Positions 32,190 to 41,980 of a stretch of 64,000 nt of DNA are shown in pieces. The position numbers were made by a program, and so were the translations under genes. The stretch spans positions 124,001-188,000 of the forward strand of contig NZ_AOLJ01000015.1 in NCBI RefSeq assembly GCF_000336775.1, given 5' to 3'. Numbering within the stretch: the stretch's first letter is position 1; each line of letters starts with the position of its first letter. The notes under the pieces are model-generated. The model searched no databases. It was not told where the DNA came from and saw only the letters and a program-made list of their open reading frames with translations. Source of the DNA: Haloferax gibbonsii ATCC 33959. GTDB taxonomy: Archaea; Halobacteriota; Halobacteria; Halobacteriales; Haloferacaceae.

Positions 32190-33680
32190 TTATTCGCCGT
32201 CGTTAGACGCCACCGCGTCCACGGCGCAGCGCATGACCTCGCGGACGGGAAGTCCCGTCTCGGTCGCCACGGCGAGCGCGTCGTCGTACTCTGCGCTTCG
32301 GTCGTAGACGACGCCGTCGGCGTCGCTTCCGACCTTGACGCTCACCTCGTACTCGTCGCCGTCGACAGCGAGCGTCGCCGTCTCGAACTCGCGGCGGGCG
32401 GTCCAGCGGTGCCCCGCCCCGTGTTCGCGGATTCCGAGCGTGCCGGTCTCGACCGCGAGGCGATAGGCGACGCGCTCGGCGTCCTCGGGCTTGACGACGA
32501 CCTTGACGAGGTGGCCGGGGCGGGACTTCTTCATCGTCGTCGGAATGATGGTCACGTCGCGCGCGCCGGCGTCCTTCAGGGTCTCCTGTAGCCCGCCGAG
32601 GACTTCGGGCGTCGCGTCGTCGAGGTTCGTCTCGAGGACGGAAATCTCGTCGCGGACGAGCCGGGAGCCGCCGTCGCCGACGACCGCGCGGAGGACGTTC
32701 GGCCGGTCCGGGAAGTCCCAGCCGCCGGCCCCGTAGCCGGACGACTCGACCGACATCGACGGGAGCGTCTCGACGCCCTCGGCGAGGTGCGCGAGGATGG
32801 CCGCGCCCGTGGGGGTGAGCAGTTCGGCCTCGACGGGGCCGCCGCGGACCGACCAGTCGGCCGCCGCGGTGATGTTGAGCACGGCGGGCGCGGGGACCGG
32901 GTAGGACCCGTGGCTCATCTCGGCCTCGCCGCCGCCGACGGCGACCGGGCCGGTGACGACGCGGTCGACGCCGAGGTCGTCGAGGAGGAGACAGACCCCG
33001 ACCACGTCGGCGATGGCGTCGTCCGCGCCGACCTCGTGGAAGTGGGTCTCGTCGAGGTCCGTGCCGTGGACCTCGGCTTCTGCCTCGCCGAGCACGCGGA
33101 AGATGGCCGTCGCGTCCTCGACCACGCCCGCCGGGAGGCCCATCGACTCGACGAGTTCGACGACCTCGGGGTAGGTCCGGTGCGGGCCGTGACCTTCGGC
33201 GTGGGTGTGGCCGTCGTGAGAGTGCGAGTGACCGTGGTCGTGCGAATGCTCGTGGTCGTCGTGGGAGTGCGAGTGACCGTGGTCGTGCGAGTGCTCGTGG
33301 CCGTCGTCGTGGTGGTGAGTGTGCTCCTCGTCGTGAGCGTGGTCGTGGTGGCGGTACTGATGTTGGTGGCTGTGCTCGTCTTCGCCGTCGCCGTCGGCGT
33401 CGTTGTCGGAGTCGCCCCCGTCGTCGCCGTCGGCGCGCAGGCGTCGGTGGTCGTCGCCGTGGCCCTCGCCGCGGGGGTCGCCGCCGTCGGTCTCCGCGAG
33501 GAGCACGTCCACCTTGGTCGCGAGGATGCCGTTTTTGTCGACCTCGTGGACGCGGTAGGTCACGTCGAGGGCGTCTTCGACGGGCGAGAGGACGGACGGG
33601 TCGGCACCGGCGGCGACGAGCGCGCCGAGGAGCATGTCGCCGCTGGCACCCATCCGGCCGTCGAACGCGAGGAGTCGCAT
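32190..33680 (-). CDS. larC: LarC: nickel insertion protein for the NPN cofactor, with His-rich insert
   Basis: A 496-residue protein; start at [16 protein letters not shown] (33680). LarC is the CTP-dependent cyclometallase that inserts Ni into the pyridinium dithiocarboxylate nucleotide (NPN) used by lactate racemase. The core motifs [47 protein letters not shown] and [15 protein letters not shown] are present. Residues about 73-167 are an insert with about 30 His and many Asp ([12 protein letters not shown] repeated), encoded by tandemly repeated DNA near 33210-33340, a probable nickel store. A single frame covers both LarC1 and LarC2 parts. LarA, LarB and LarE are not in the window. Confidence 0.88.
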   Translation of the reverse strand: MRLLAFDGRMGASGDMLLGALVAAGADPSVLSPVEDALDVTYRVHEVDKNGILATKVDVLLAETDGGDPRGEGHGDDHRRLRADGDDGGDSDNDADGDGEDEHSHQHQYRHHDHAHDEEHTHHHDDGHEHSHDHGHSHSHDDHEHSHDHGHSHSHDGHTHAEGHGPHRTYPEVVELVESMGLPAGVVEDATAIFRVLGEAEAEVHGTDLDETHFHEVGADDAIADVVGVCLLLDDLGVDRVVTGPVAVGGGEAEMSHGSYPVPAPAVLNITAAADWSVRGGPVEAELLTPTGAAILAHLAEGVETLPSMSVESSGYGAGGWDFPDRPNVLRAVVGDGGSRLVRDEISVLETNLDDATPEVLGGLQETLKDAGARDVTIIPTTMKKSRPGHLVKVVVKPEDAERVAYRLAVETGTLGIREHGAGHRWTARREFETATLAVDGDEYEVSVKVGSDADGVVYDRSAEYDDALAVATETGLPVREVMRCAVDAVASNDGE

Positions 33681-33826
33681 GCGTGAACCGTCGTGTTCGA
33701 GAGTAAAAACGCCAGCCATCGACGCGCCGAGGCCTGTCCAGTCGGTAGGGATTAGTAGCCGCCCGCCCTACGGTGTGCTAGGCTGTAACCACGGGAGGAC
33801 GGTGCCTCGGGCCGACCGGGGAAGGA

Positions 33827-33869
33827 CTTATCCGATGGCCTCTCACAGGTATCAGCATCCCCGCGAGGT
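33827..33869 (+). promoter_or_regulatory. Promoter and Shine-Dalgarno of the Cdc48-type gene
   Basis: A TATA-like CTTAT is at 33827-33831 and GAGGT at 33865-33869, just before the ATG at 33874. Unlike most genes here, this one appears to have a short leader with a ribosome-binding site. Confidence 0.45.
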
Positions 33870-33873
33870 AATC

Positions 33874-36105
33874 ATGAACGAAGTCCAACTCGAAGTGGCG
33901 AAAGCGTACCCGAACGACTCGGGGCGCGGTATCGCCCGTCTTGATCCGGACACCTTGCTCCATCTCAAGCTCTCGCCGGGAGACATCATCGAGATAGAGG
34001 GAGGAAAAACGACCGCCGCGAAGGTGTGGCGGGCAGACCGGCAGGACTGGAACACGGATACGGTCCGCATCGACGGGTTCACTCGGCAGAACGCCGACGT
34101 GGGCATCGGAGAGCGGGTCACCATCCGCAAGGCAGAGGCAACGAAGGCCGACAAACTCGTGTTGGCGCCGCCCGAAGAGGCGAGCGTCCAGTTCGGGTCC
34201 GACGCGGCCGGCATGGTCAAACGGCAGATTCTCAAGCGGCCCGTGGTCGAACGCGACATCGTCCCGGTGATGTCGAGTACGAACCACCCGTTCATGCGGT
34301 CGCCCGGACAGGCGATTCCGCTCATCGCCGTCGAGACGAAGCCCGACGGCGTCGTCCTCGTCACCGAGGACACCGACGTCGAACTCCGCGAGGAGCCCAT
34401 CTCGGGCTTCGAGAAGGCCGGCGGCGGCATCACCTACGAAGACATCGGCGGGCTGACCAACGAGATTCAGCGCGTCCGCGAGATGGTCGAACTGCCGATG
34501 AAGCACCCCCAGATATTCAAGAAGCTGGGCATCGAGCCCCCGCAGGGGGTGTTGCTCCACGGCCCGCCGGGCACCGGGAAGACGCTTCTCGCCCGCGCGG
34601 TCGCCAACGAGACTTCGGCGAGTTTCTTCTCTATCGCAGGGCCGGAGATCATCTCGAAGTACTACGGCGAGTCAGAACAGCAGCTCCGCGAGATATTCGA
34701 GGACGCCAAAGAGGAGTCGCCGAGCATCATCTTCATCGACGAGCTCGACTCCATCGCGCCCAAGCGCGAGGACGTGACCGGCGAGGTCGAACGCCGGGTC
34801 GTCGCCCAGCTGCTGACGATGATGGACGGGCTCGAAGCCCGCGGACAGGTCATCGTCATCGCGGCGACGAACCGCGTCGACTCGGTCGACCCCGCGCTCC
34901 GCCGCCCCGGTCGCTTCGACCGCGAAATCGAAATCGGCGTGCCGGACGAGGAGGGCCGCAAGGAAATCCTCCAGATTCACACCCGCGGCATGCCGCTTTC
35001 GGACGACGTCGACCTCGACGACCTCGCCGACGACACCCACGGCTTCGTCGGTGCCGACATCGAGGCGCTGACGAAGGAAGCCGCGATGAAGGCGCTTCGG
35101 CGCTACCTCCCCGAAATCGACCTCGACAGGGAGGACATCCCGCCGAGCCTCATCGACCGCATGGTCGTCAAGAACGACGACTTCGGCGGCGCGCTCGGCG
35201 AGGTCGAGCCCTCGGCGATGCGCGAGGTGCTCGTCGAGATTCCGAAGGTGACGTGGGAGGACGTCGGCGGTCTCGAAGGGCCCAAACAGAAGGTCCAAGA
35301 GAGCGTCGAGTGGCCGCTGACGACGCCCGAGAAGTTCGAGCGGATGGGCATCGAGGCCCCGAAGGGCGTGCTCCTCTACGGGCCGCCCGGCACGGGGAAG
35401 ACCCTGATAGCGAAGGCCGTCGCCAACGAGACGAACGCGAACTTCATCTCGGTGCGCGGTCCGCAGCTGCTCTCGAAGTGGGTCGGCGAGTCGGAGAAGG
35501 CGATTCGGCAGACGTTCCGCAAGGCGCGGCAGGTCTCGCCGACCATCATCTTCTTCGACGAGCTGGACGCGCTCGCCCCCGCCCGCGGCAACGACATGGG
35601 CAACAACGTCTCCGAGCGCGTCGTCAACCAGCTCCTGACGGAGTTAGACGGCCTCGAAGACGCGGGTAACGTCATGGTCATCGCGGCGACGAACCGCCCG
35701 GACATGATCGACCCCGCGCTCATCCGCTCGGGTCGGTTCGACCGCCTCGTGCTCATCGGCCAGCCCGCAGAGGAGGGCCGCGAGCAGATTCTCGACATCC
35801 ACACGCAGCGGAGCCCGCTCGCGCCCGACGTGAGCCTCCGCGAAATCGCGGAGATAACCGACGGCTACGTCGGCTCCGACCTCGAATCCATCTGCCGCGA
35901 GGCGGCCATCGAGGCGCTCCGCGAGGACTCCGACGCCGAGGAAATCGAGATGCGCCACTTCCGGAAGGCGATGGAGTCGGTCCGGCCGACCATCACCGAG
36001 GAACTGATGCGCTACTACGAGGACATCCAAGACCAGTTCAAGGGCGGTTCCCGCGAGGGCCTGTCGCCCGACACCCGCGACGGCGGCCGTATCGGCTTCC
36101 AGTAA
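33874..36105 (+). CDS. cdc48: Cdc48/VCP-type AAA+ ATPase
   Basis: A 743-residue double-ring AAA ATPase. The N-domain (residues 1-180) has the double-psi barrel start [19 protein letters not shown]. The D1 ring has Walker A GPPGTGKT (230-237) and Walker B IIFIDE (about 285-290). D2 has Walker A GPPGTGKT (503-510) and Walker B IIFFDE, with arginine-finger regions RRPGRFDRE and RSGRFDRL. It unfolds and extracts proteins, in archaea feeding the proteasome. The C-terminus (DGGRIGFQ) lacks an HbYX motif. An essential housekeeping gene, probably monocistronic, with a strong shared terminator downstream. Confidence 0.95.
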   Translation: MNEVQLEVAKAYPNDSGRGIARLDPDTLLHLKLSPGDIIEIEGGKTTAAKVWRADRQDWNTDTVRIDGFTRQNADVGIGERVTIRKAEATKADKLVLAPPEEASVQFGSDAAGMVKRQILKRPVVERDIVPVMSSTNHPFMRSPGQAIPLIAVETKPDGVVLVTEDTDVELREEPISGFEKAGGGITYEDIGGLTNEIQRVREMVELPMKHPQIFKKLGIEPPQGVLLHGPPGTGKTLLARAVANETSASFFSIAGPEIISKYYGESEQQLREIFEDAKEESPSIIFIDELDSIAPKREDVTGEVERRVVAQLLTMMDGLEARGQVIVIAATNRVDSVDPALRRPGRFDREIEIGVPDEEGRKEILQIHTRGMPLSDDVDLDDLADDTHGFVGADIEALTKEAAMKALRRYLPEIDLDREDIPPSLIDRMVVKNDDFGGALGEVEPSAMREVLVEIPKVTWEDVGGLEGPKQKVQESVEWPLTTPEKFERMGIEAPKGVLLYGPPGTGKTLIAKAVANETNANFISVRGPQLLSKWVGESEKAIRQTFRKARQVSPTIIFFDELDALAPARGNDMGNNVSERVVNQLLTELDGLEDAGNVMVIAATNRPDMIDPALIRSGRFDRLVLIGQPAEEGREQILDIHTQRSPLAPDVSLREIAEITDGYVGSDLESICREAAIEALREDSDAEEIEMRHFRKAMESVRPTITEELMRYYEDIQDQFKGGSREGLSPDTRDGGRIGFQ

Positions 36106-36120
36106 GCCGGACGGTCGGCG

Positions 36121-36165
36121 GTCGCTTGTCTGGTTTTTCTTCTTATCTCCCGAAAAAGAAGCGAC
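36121..36165. terminator. Bidirectional terminator between cdc48 and phoU
   Basis: GTCGCTT (36121-36127) pairs with AAGCGAC (36159-36165), and inside it TTTTTC (36134-36139) pairs with GAAAAA (36152-36157). The inner arms supply a U-run to each of the two convergent transcripts. Confidence 0.65.
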
Positions 36166-36186
36166 GCGTCGGTGTGTGGCGCGCGC

Positions 36187-36867
36187 TCAGAACAGCAGCG
36201 AGTCGTCGTTGTCTATCATGTAGAGCGTCCGCGCCGCCACGTTGACGGCGTGGTCGCCGATGCGTTCGAGGTCGCGCACCGTAAGCAGGAGGCGGCGCAC
36301 GTCGACGAGGGCGGTCTCGGGTTCGAGGTCGCCGTCGCCCTCGAAGTCGTCGCCGCTCATGAGGTCGCGGACGATGCTCTGCGACGCGTTGTCACACATC
36401 GTGTCGAGGCTGTCGTCGCGCTCCGCCACGGACCGACAGAGGTCGGTGTCTTCGGTCTCGTAGGCGTCCATCGCCTGGTCGACCATGTCGAGCGCGGCGT
36501 CGCCGATGCGGCGGATGTCGACTTCCGTGTACACGTCGTTTTCGGCGTCGATGGCGTACTGCGCGAGGTTGGTCGCGAGGTCGCCGATGCGTTCGAGGTC
36601 GGTGATGATCTTGAACGACGCCGCGATGAATCGCAGGTCGCCCGCGACGGGCTGTTGGAGCGCGAGCAGGTCGATGCAGTCCTGCTCCAAGTCGAGGTAG
36701 ATGCGGTTGATCTCGTGGTCGCCCTCGATGACCTCCTGGGCCTTCCGCTCGTCTTTGTCTTCGAGCGCGTCGAGGGCGTACCGAACTCGCTCCGAGACGA
36801 GTTCGCTGAGATACAACACGTCCTCTTCGAGCTGATTGAGGCGAGATTGGTACGTGTTTCTGGCCAT
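36187..36867 (-). CDS. phoU: Phosphate signalling protein PhoU
   Basis: A 226-residue all-helical protein with two PhoU repeats, each with an E/DxxxD-type metal motif region (FKIITDLERIGDLATNLAQYA and VRDLERIGDHAVNVAARTLY). PhoU restrains the Pst transporter when phosphate is plentiful. It follows pstB after 174 bp, and a TATA-like GGAATTTC (minus strand, 36892-36899) sits about 28 nt before its ATG, so it may be transcribed on its own as well as with pst. Confidence 0.93.
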   Translation of the reverse strand: MARNTYQSRLNQLEEDVLYLSELVSERVRYALDALEDKDERKAQEVIEGDHEINRIYLDLEQDCIDLLALQQPVAGDLRFIAASFKIITDLERIGDLATNLAQYAIDAENDVYTEVDIRRIGDAALDMVDQAMDAYETEDTDLCRSVAERDDSLDTMCDNASQSIVRDLMSGDDFEGDGDLEPETALVDVRRLLLTVRDLERIGDHAVNVAARTLYMIDNDDSLLF

Positions 36868-36891
36868 ACGTGACGTTCCGGCAGGCGAAGT

Positions 36892-36899
36892 GAAATTCC
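36892..36899 (-). promoter_or_regulatory. Possible internal promoter of phoU
   Basis: GGAATTTC read on the minus strand lies about 25-32 nt before the phoU ATG at 36867, the expected spacing for a leaderless start. Confidence 0.4.
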
Positions 36900-37041
36900 T
36901 TGTGATGGTTTCGGTGACTGAGCCGCCGATACGTCCCGAACGACCGTGTCCGATACGCGACGCCGAAACGCGGGCGTCCGGTCGGCGATGCGGACCGAGC
37001 GTGGCACAAAACGAGCCGCGAACCGCGCGAGCGAGAGCGGG

Positions 37042-37932
37042 TTATCCGAACTTGCCGGTGATGTAGTCTTCGACGCGCTGGCTCTCGGGGTTCTCGAAGA
37101 TCTTCTGGGTGTCGTTGAACTCGACGAGTTCGCCGCCGGTGAGGAAGACGGCGGTCTTGTCGGAGATACGCGCCGCCTGTTGCATGTTGTGGGTGACGAT
37201 GACGACGGTGTAGTCCTCGGCGAGTTCCTCGACGAGGTCTTCGATTTGCGAGGTCGCCACGGGGTCGAGCGCCGAGGCGGGCTCGTCCATGAGCAGCACC
37301 TCGGGGTCGGTGGCGATGGCGCGGGCGATACAGAGGCGCTGTTGTTGACCGCCAGAGAGGTCGAGACCGGACTCGTGGAGGCGGTCTTTCACCTCGTCCC
37401 AGAGGGCGGCGCGCTTGAGCGACTCCTCGACGACCTCGTCGTAGTCGGCGTCGATGCCCTGAATCTTCAGGCCGTAGACGACGTTCTCGTAGATGCTCTT
37501 CGGGAACGGGTTCGGCTTCTGGAACACCATACCGACGCGGCGGCGGAGCGCGACGGGGTCGACGTCGTCGTCGTAGACGTTCTTGCCGCGGAGCGTGAGT
37601 CCCCCCTCGACGCGGGCGACGTCGATGAGGTCGTTCATGCGGTTGATACAGCGGAGGAACGTGGACTTCCCGCAGCCGGAGGGACCGATCATGGCGGTCA
37701 CGCTGTTTTCGGGGATGTCCATCGAGATGTCGGTGAGCGCGTGGTCGTCGCCGTACCAGACGTTGATGTTATCCGAGCTGATGACGGTCTCGGCGTCCCG
37801 CCCCACCGAACTCTCCGACGCAGAGAGCCCGTCGCTCACGTCGGTTTCGACGAGCATCTCGTCGTTCGTCGGGTCCTCTGTTCCGTTCATGGCTTGCTGT
37901 TCTCCCTCGGGTGCTTTGTCTCTTTGGCTCAT
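37042..37932 (-). CDS. pstB: Phosphate ABC transporter ATP-binding protein
   Basis: A 296-residue ATPase. An acidic N-terminal extension of about 48 residues precedes the ABC domain. Walker A is GPSGCGKST (83-91), the signature [16 protein letters not shown], Walker [13 protein letters not shown], and the switch region [20 protein letters not shown]. PstB-type sequences ([29 protein letters not shown]) make the phosphate assignment firm. It lies 9 nt after pstA. Confidence 0.96.
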   Translation of the reverse strand: MSQRDKAPEGEQQAMNGTEDPTNDEMLVETDVSDGLSASESSVGRDAETVISSDNINVWYGDDHALTDISMDIPENSVTAMIGPSGCGKSTFLRCINRMNDLIDVARVEGGLTLRGKNVYDDDVDPVALRRRVGMVFQKPNPFPKSIYENVVYGLKIQGIDADYDEVVEESLKRAALWDEVKDRLHESGLDLSGGQQQRLCIARAIATDPEVLLMDEPASALDPVATSQIEDLVEELAEDYTVVIVTHNMQQAARISDKTAVFLTGGELVEFNDTQKIFENPESQRVEDYITGKFG

Positions 37933-37941
37933 TGGTGGTGT

Positions 37942-39570
37942 TCAGTTTTCACTTTCGAACTTGTTGCGCAGGACGATGGCGATGGAGTTCATGGCGAGGA
38001 GGACCGCCAGGAGGACGACGACGCCCGCCGGGACGGCCTTCGTGTAGAAGTCCTCGCTGGCGAACAGGCTGGACCACGCGTACACCTGCAGGGGCATGGC
38101 GCTCACCTTCGAAGTGAGCTCCGTCGGCAGGCTGAAAAGCACGTTCGGCGCGCCGATCATGATGAGCGGCGCGGTCTCGCCGATAGCCCGGCCGAGCGCG
38201 AGGATGGTCCCGGTCAGGATGCCGGGGAACGCCTCCGGGAGGACGACGTTCTTCACCGTCTGCCAGCGCGTCGCGCCCATGCCGTAGGACGCCTGCCGCA
38301 TGTCGCTGGGAACCGCCCGAATCGCCTCGCGCGAGGAGATGATGACGATGGGCAGGATGAGGAGCGCGAGCGTCGCGCCGCCGATGAGGACCGTCCCCGT
38401 CGGCTGGCCGAGGTAGGTGACGAACACGCCGAGTCCGAGCAGGCCGTAGACGACCGAGGGGACGCCGGCGAGGTTCGAGATGTTCACGTCGATGAATCGG
38501 GTGAAGGCGTTGTCCGGGGCGTACTCCTCGAGGTACACCGCCGCGCCGACGCCGAGCGGGAACGAGAGGGCGGCGACCGTCGCCATCAGCAGGATGGAGC
38601 CGCCGATGGCCGGGTAGAGGCCGGCGTTCTCCGCGGTCCCGCTGTGGGCGCTCGTGAGGAACTGCCAGTCGACCCACGACTGCGGGCCGGCGAAGCCGAG
38701 CGCGTCGACCGCGACCGCGCCGACGAGCGACCCGCCGATGACGACCGCGGCCAACAGGAGGCCGATTCGCTCCTGTTCGCGGGTGACCGCCGCGCCGCCG
38801 GCGTAGGCCAGCGTCGGGACGAACGCGACCGACGTGACGACGGCGGCGGCGTTGGCGTCGACGCCGAGCGTCGGACCGACGACGGCCGCGAGACCGGTCA
38901 GGACGAGCGCGGACGCGCCCGCGGCGAGGCCCGCGGTGGTGTCCTCACGGATGCGGGCGACGTACTGACCGACGACGACCGCGGCCACGCCGCCAAGGAC
39001 GAGCGTCAGAATCATCCAGTCGGCGGGGACCACGGGGAGTTGACGGACGATTTCGGGGATGCTGTGGAAGTACCCCGGCACGCCGACGAGCGAGAGAATA
39101 AACGCGGCACCGGTCGCGGCGACGCGGAGGGTAAAGGGAATCTGCTGTTCGTACTTGGTCAGGACGACCGTGAGCGCCGCCGGAACGAGGAGGCCGACGA
39201 CGTACGACAGGCCGGTCAGCGGCGGGACGATGTCGACGAAGACGATGGCGACGCCGCCACTGAACAGCAGGAACACCCCGAGCATCCCGATGACCATCCC
39301 TCCGAGCTTGAGCGCCGGGACGTTCCGGCGGGCGAGATAGCCGCCGACGACCGCCGTGGGGACGACGAGCGTCAGGAAGAAGGTGAGATGCCAGCCGAGG
39401 TCGGCGGTGAGCGGGCGAATCGCGTCGTTGGCGACGTAGACGAGGAGGACGGCGAGCGTGACGATGCCGAACATCGTCGCGCCCAAAAGCAGGTACCGGA
39501 AGACGGTTCCGGCGGTCCGACTGACCTGTCCGAACCCGTCTGCGTAACTCGATTCGGTGTCGGTCGACAT
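37942..39570 (-). CDS. pstA: Phosphate ABC transporter permease PstA, with long N-terminal membrane extension
   Basis: 542 residues, nearly twice a usual PstA. The C-terminal 250 or so are the classical permease: GGSILLMATVAALSFPLGVGAAVYLEEYAP, NLAGVPSVVYGLLGLGVFV and the coupling loop EAIRAVPSDMRQASYGMGATRWQTVKNVVLPEAFPGILTG. Between the first helix (residues about 22-45) and this core lie about 250 extra residues with some seven more hydrophobic helices and no recognisable motif. Nothing suggests a frameshift or a fused neighbour. It sits 1 nt after pstC. Confidence 0.93.
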   Translation of the reverse strand: MSTDTESSYADGFGQVSRTAGTVFRYLLLGATMFGIVTLAVLLVYVANDAIRPLTADLGWHLTFFLTLVVPTAVVGGYLARRNVPALKLGGMVIGMLGVFLLFSGGVAIVFVDIVPPLTGLSYVVGLLVPAALTVVLTKYEQQIPFTLRVAATGAAFILSLVGVPGYFHSIPEIVRQLPVVPADWMILTLVLGGVAAVVVGQYVARIREDTTAGLAAGASALVLTGLAAVVGPTLGVDANAAAVVTSVAFVPTLAYAGGAAVTREQERIGLLLAAVVIGGSLVGAVAVDALGFAGPQSWVDWQFLTSAHSGTAENAGLYPAIGGSILLMATVAALSFPLGVGAAVYLEEYAPDNAFTRFIDVNISNLAGVPSVVYGLLGLGVFVTYLGQPTGTVLIGGATLALLILPIVIISSREAIRAVPSDMRQASYGMGATRWQTVKNVVLPEAFPGILTGTILALGRAIGETAPLIMIGAPNVLFSLPTELTSKVSAMPLQVYAWSSLFASEDFYTKAVPAGVVVLLAVLLAMNSIAIVLRNKFESEN

Positions 39571-39571
39571 C

Positions 39572-40531
39572 TCAGTACGCCTCCCGGTAGCGTCGCGAGA
39601 CGTAGTCGCTGATGACGTTCATGATGAGTGTGATGACGAAGAGCACGAGGCCGATGGCGAACAGGCTGCGGTAGGCCAGGCCACCGCCGGTGATGTCACC
39701 GGTGAGAAGCTGGACCATCGCGGCGGTCATGGGCAGCGCGCCTTCGAGGTACGACGCGGGGTTGAGCGGGTTGAGGAACTTCGCCTGCGCGCCCGCGGCG
39801 ACGGTGACGGCCATCGTCTCGCCGATGGCGCGCGAGAGCGCGAGGATGAACGAAGAGAAGATACCGGAGAGCGCGGCGGGGACGACGATGCCGGTCGAGA
39901 CGTCGAACTTCGTCGCGCCCATGCCGTAGCCCGCCTGTCGGAGTTCGTCGGGGACGGCGGACATCGCGTCCTCGCTGATGGAGGCGACCATCGGGATGAT
40001 CATGATGCCGACGACGATGCTCGCAGAGAGCATGTTGAACGTCCCGATGCCGGGGAAGACGACTTCCAGCGCCGGCGTGATGTAGATAAGCGCGAAGAAG
40101 CCGTAGACGACGGTCGGGACGCCGGCGAGGATCTCCAGCGCGGGTTTGAGAATCGAGCGCGCCTGTGCGCTCGCGTACTCGCTGAGGTAGATGGCGGTGG
40201 CGACGCCGAGCGGGAGCGCGATGACGGCCGACCCGATGGTGACCATCAGGGTCGCCGACACGAGCGCCAGCACGCCGAACTCTTGGCTGTGTATCTGCCA
40301 GGTGGTTCCGGTGAGGAAGTCGACGATAGACGCCGTCTCTCCCGCTACTCCCATCAGCGGGGCTGTCAGCGTGAAGAACTTGGACGCCTCCGTGATGAGG
40401 AGCCCGACGATACTGAGGGTCGTCACGACGGACAACGCCGCGCACAGGAAGAAGAACGACCGCGTCAGTAGCTCACGCGGAGAATTCTCCGTGTTCCGCG
40501 TGAGGTCGGTTTCGAGGTCATCTGTGCTCAT
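39572..40531 (-). CDS. pstC: Phosphate ABC transporter permease PstC
   Basis: A 319-residue permease of standard length with about six helices. The core segments are LVSATLMVTIGSAVIALPLGVATAIYLSEYAS, EILAGVPTVVYGFFALIYITP and the coupling loop AMSAVPDELRQAGYGMGATKFDVSTGIVVPAALSGIFSSFILALSRAIGETMAV. It pairs with PstA to form the membrane channel. pstS lies 63 nt upstream and pstA 1 nt downstream. Confidence 0.95.
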   Translation of the reverse strand: MSTDDLETDLTRNTENSPRELLTRSFFFLCAALSVVTTLSIVGLLITEASKFFTLTAPLMGVAGETASIVDFLTGTTWQIHSQEFGVLALVSATLMVTIGSAVIALPLGVATAIYLSEYASAQARSILKPALEILAGVPTVVYGFFALIYITPALEVVFPGIGTFNMLSASIVVGIMIIPMVASISEDAMSAVPDELRQAGYGMGATKFDVSTGIVVPAALSGIFSSFILALSRAIGETMAVTVAAGAQAKFLNPLNPASYLEGALPMTAAMVQLLTGDITGGGLAYRSLFAIGLVLFVITLIMNVISDYVSRRYREAY

Positions 40532-40594
40532 TGGTTGGATTGAATCGTGGTATATGAAAAAGCGCTTCGTTAGCTGATTCTGTCGGGGAAGCGG

Positions 40595-41635
40595 CTAGTT
40601 GGCTTCCTCGATGGCCGCGTTGAGCGTGTCGAGCATCTCCTGTTGCTCGTCGTCGCCGAGCGGGACGTAGCCGACCTCGTCGGCGACGATTTCGCGGCTG
40701 GTGGAGTTCTCCATCCAGTAGCGGGCGAACTCCGCGACGTGTTCCTCCGCGAGCGACTCGCGGGCGGGGTAGGTGAACAGCGGGCGGGAAAGCGGGTTGT
40801 ACTCGCCGGACAGCGCCGTGTCGAGCGACGGCTCGACGAACTCGCCGGCGTCGTTCTCGATGGGGACGGCCTGCACGGCGTCGGTGCTCTCGCTGTAGTA
40901 CGCGAAGCCCATGTAGCCGATGGCGTACTCGGAGCCCTGGACGCCCTGGATGATGGTGCGGTCCTGTTCGGTTGCCGAGTAGTCCTGGCGGTGCCCCGGC
41001 CCTTCCTCGCCGATGATGGCCTCGATGAAGTAGTCGTACGTGCCGGAGGCGTCGGTGGGGCCGTAGATCTGAATCTCCTCGTCGGGCCACTCGGAGTTGA
41101 CGTCCGACCACGTCGTCGGAGTCGACTCGGCCGAGAAGATGGTCTGGAGTTGCTCGACGGTGAGGCCCTCGCCGATGAAGTCGTTGTCGTTGTTGACGAT
41201 GACCGTCAGCGCGTCGGTGGCGACTTTGAGTTCGACGGGGGTCACGTCGTTGTCCTCACACTGCGTCTCTTCTTCGCCCTTGATGGGGCGCGAGGCGTTG
41301 TTGAAGTCGGTCTGACCCGTACAGAAGTAGTTCGCGAAGCCGCCACCGGAGCCGGTGGACTGGAGGTTGATATTGACCTCGGAGTGCTCGGTCTGGAAGC
41401 GCTCGCCCATCGCGGTCGCGAGCGGGAACACCGTCGAGGAGCCGGCGATGTCGATGGTTCCCGAGAGCTCGTTGCTCCCGTCGCCTGACGAGTCCCCACC
41501 CTCGGAGTCGCCGCCGGAGCCGCCCTCACCGTCGGTGTTGTTCTCCGTACACCCGGCGAGTCCAGCGAGACCGGCCGCGCCCGAGGCAATCAGGAACTTA
41601 CGCCGCGAAAGACCACTGTCCGAGTTACGCGTCAT
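40595..41635 (-). CDS. pstS: Phosphate-binding lipoprotein PstS, Tat-exported
   Basis: A 346-residue receptor. LSRRKFLIASGAAGLAGLAGC is a Tat signal with lipobox (Cys29). A Gly/Ser/Glu-rich linker follows. The phosphate-site loops are visible: IDIAGSSTVFPLA near the start of the mature part, then STGSGGGFANYFCTGQTDFNNASRPI, and ASGTYDYFIEAI. It captures phosphate outside the cell for PstCAB. First gene of the pst operon; its leaderless promoter and an upstream box shared with the divergent regulator lie at 41661-41693. Confidence 0.95.
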   Translation of the reverse strand: MTRNSDSGLSRRKFLIASGAAGLAGLAGCTENNTDGEGGSGGDSEGGDSSGDGSNELSGTIDIAGSSTVFPLATAMGERFQTEHSEVNINLQSTGSGGGFANYFCTGQTDFNNASRPIKGEEETQCEDNDVTPVELKVATDALTVIVNNDNDFIGEGLTVEQLQTIFSAESTPTTWSDVNSEWPDEEIQIYGPTDASGTYDYFIEAIIGEEGPGHRQDYSATEQDRTIIQGVQGSEYAIGYMGFAYYSESTDAVQAVPIENDAGEFVEPSLDTALSGEYNPLSRPLFTYPARESLAEEHVAEFARYWMENSTSREIVADEVGYVPLGDDEQQEMLDTLNAAIEEAN

Positions 41636-41660
41636 CGATTTTGACGAGCCGATTTTGGCG

Positions 41661-41693
41661 TAAATACCCTGCTATGACAACTATATAGAGATA
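41661..41693 (-). promoter_or_regulatory. pst operon promoter with shared upstream box
   Basis: On the minus strand GGGTATTTA (41661-41669) is a TATA element about 28 nt before the pstS ATG. Twelve bp further out, 41682-41693 carries TATATAGAGATA on the plus strand, identical to a 12-bp sequence before the divergent AbrB-PhoU gene. The box is a candidate activator site for phosphate starvation. Confidence 0.6.
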
Positions 41694-41932
41694 TGTTCCG
41701 GTATATCCACAACGGTTGATAACGTGTGACAAGAACGGGGCGAAATCGGCGAAAGCAGCCGATTGTTCCATTCGCGACCGTCTCGTGCGCGAACTTTCGC
41801 CGACGTGTCAGAAAACGCGGGGGCACGGGCCGACAGGCGCGGCGCAAAACAACTACTGAGTGGGCAGTGTTTCGAGCCCGAATCGGCACGAATCACGTTC
41901 GGTAGCGCTCATCACATAAAATACGACTTCGA

Positions 41933-41955
41933 TATATAGAGATAGACAGTTTTAT
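41933..41955 (+). promoter_or_regulatory. AbrB-PhoU gene promoter with shared upstream box
   Basis: TATATAGAGATA (41933-41944) lies 6 bp before the TATA element TTTAT (41951-41955), which is centred about 28 nt before the ATG at 41981. The same 12-mer occurs at 41682-41693 before pstS. The 345-bp divergent region holds no gene. Its middle part (about 41700-41880) shows no clear motif beyond an AT-rich GATATGTTCCGGTATATC stretch at 41689-41706. Confidence 0.6.
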
Positions 41956-41980
41956 TGTGTATTGAGAACCACCCACGGAC

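Noticed and set aside
33210-33340. Tandem repeats that might be a CRISPR array
   Set aside because: They encode the in-frame His/Asp repeats of LarC without unique spacers; the same reasoning applies to the TTEEP tracts at 17.9 and 18.4 kb and the TP tract at 20.4 kb.
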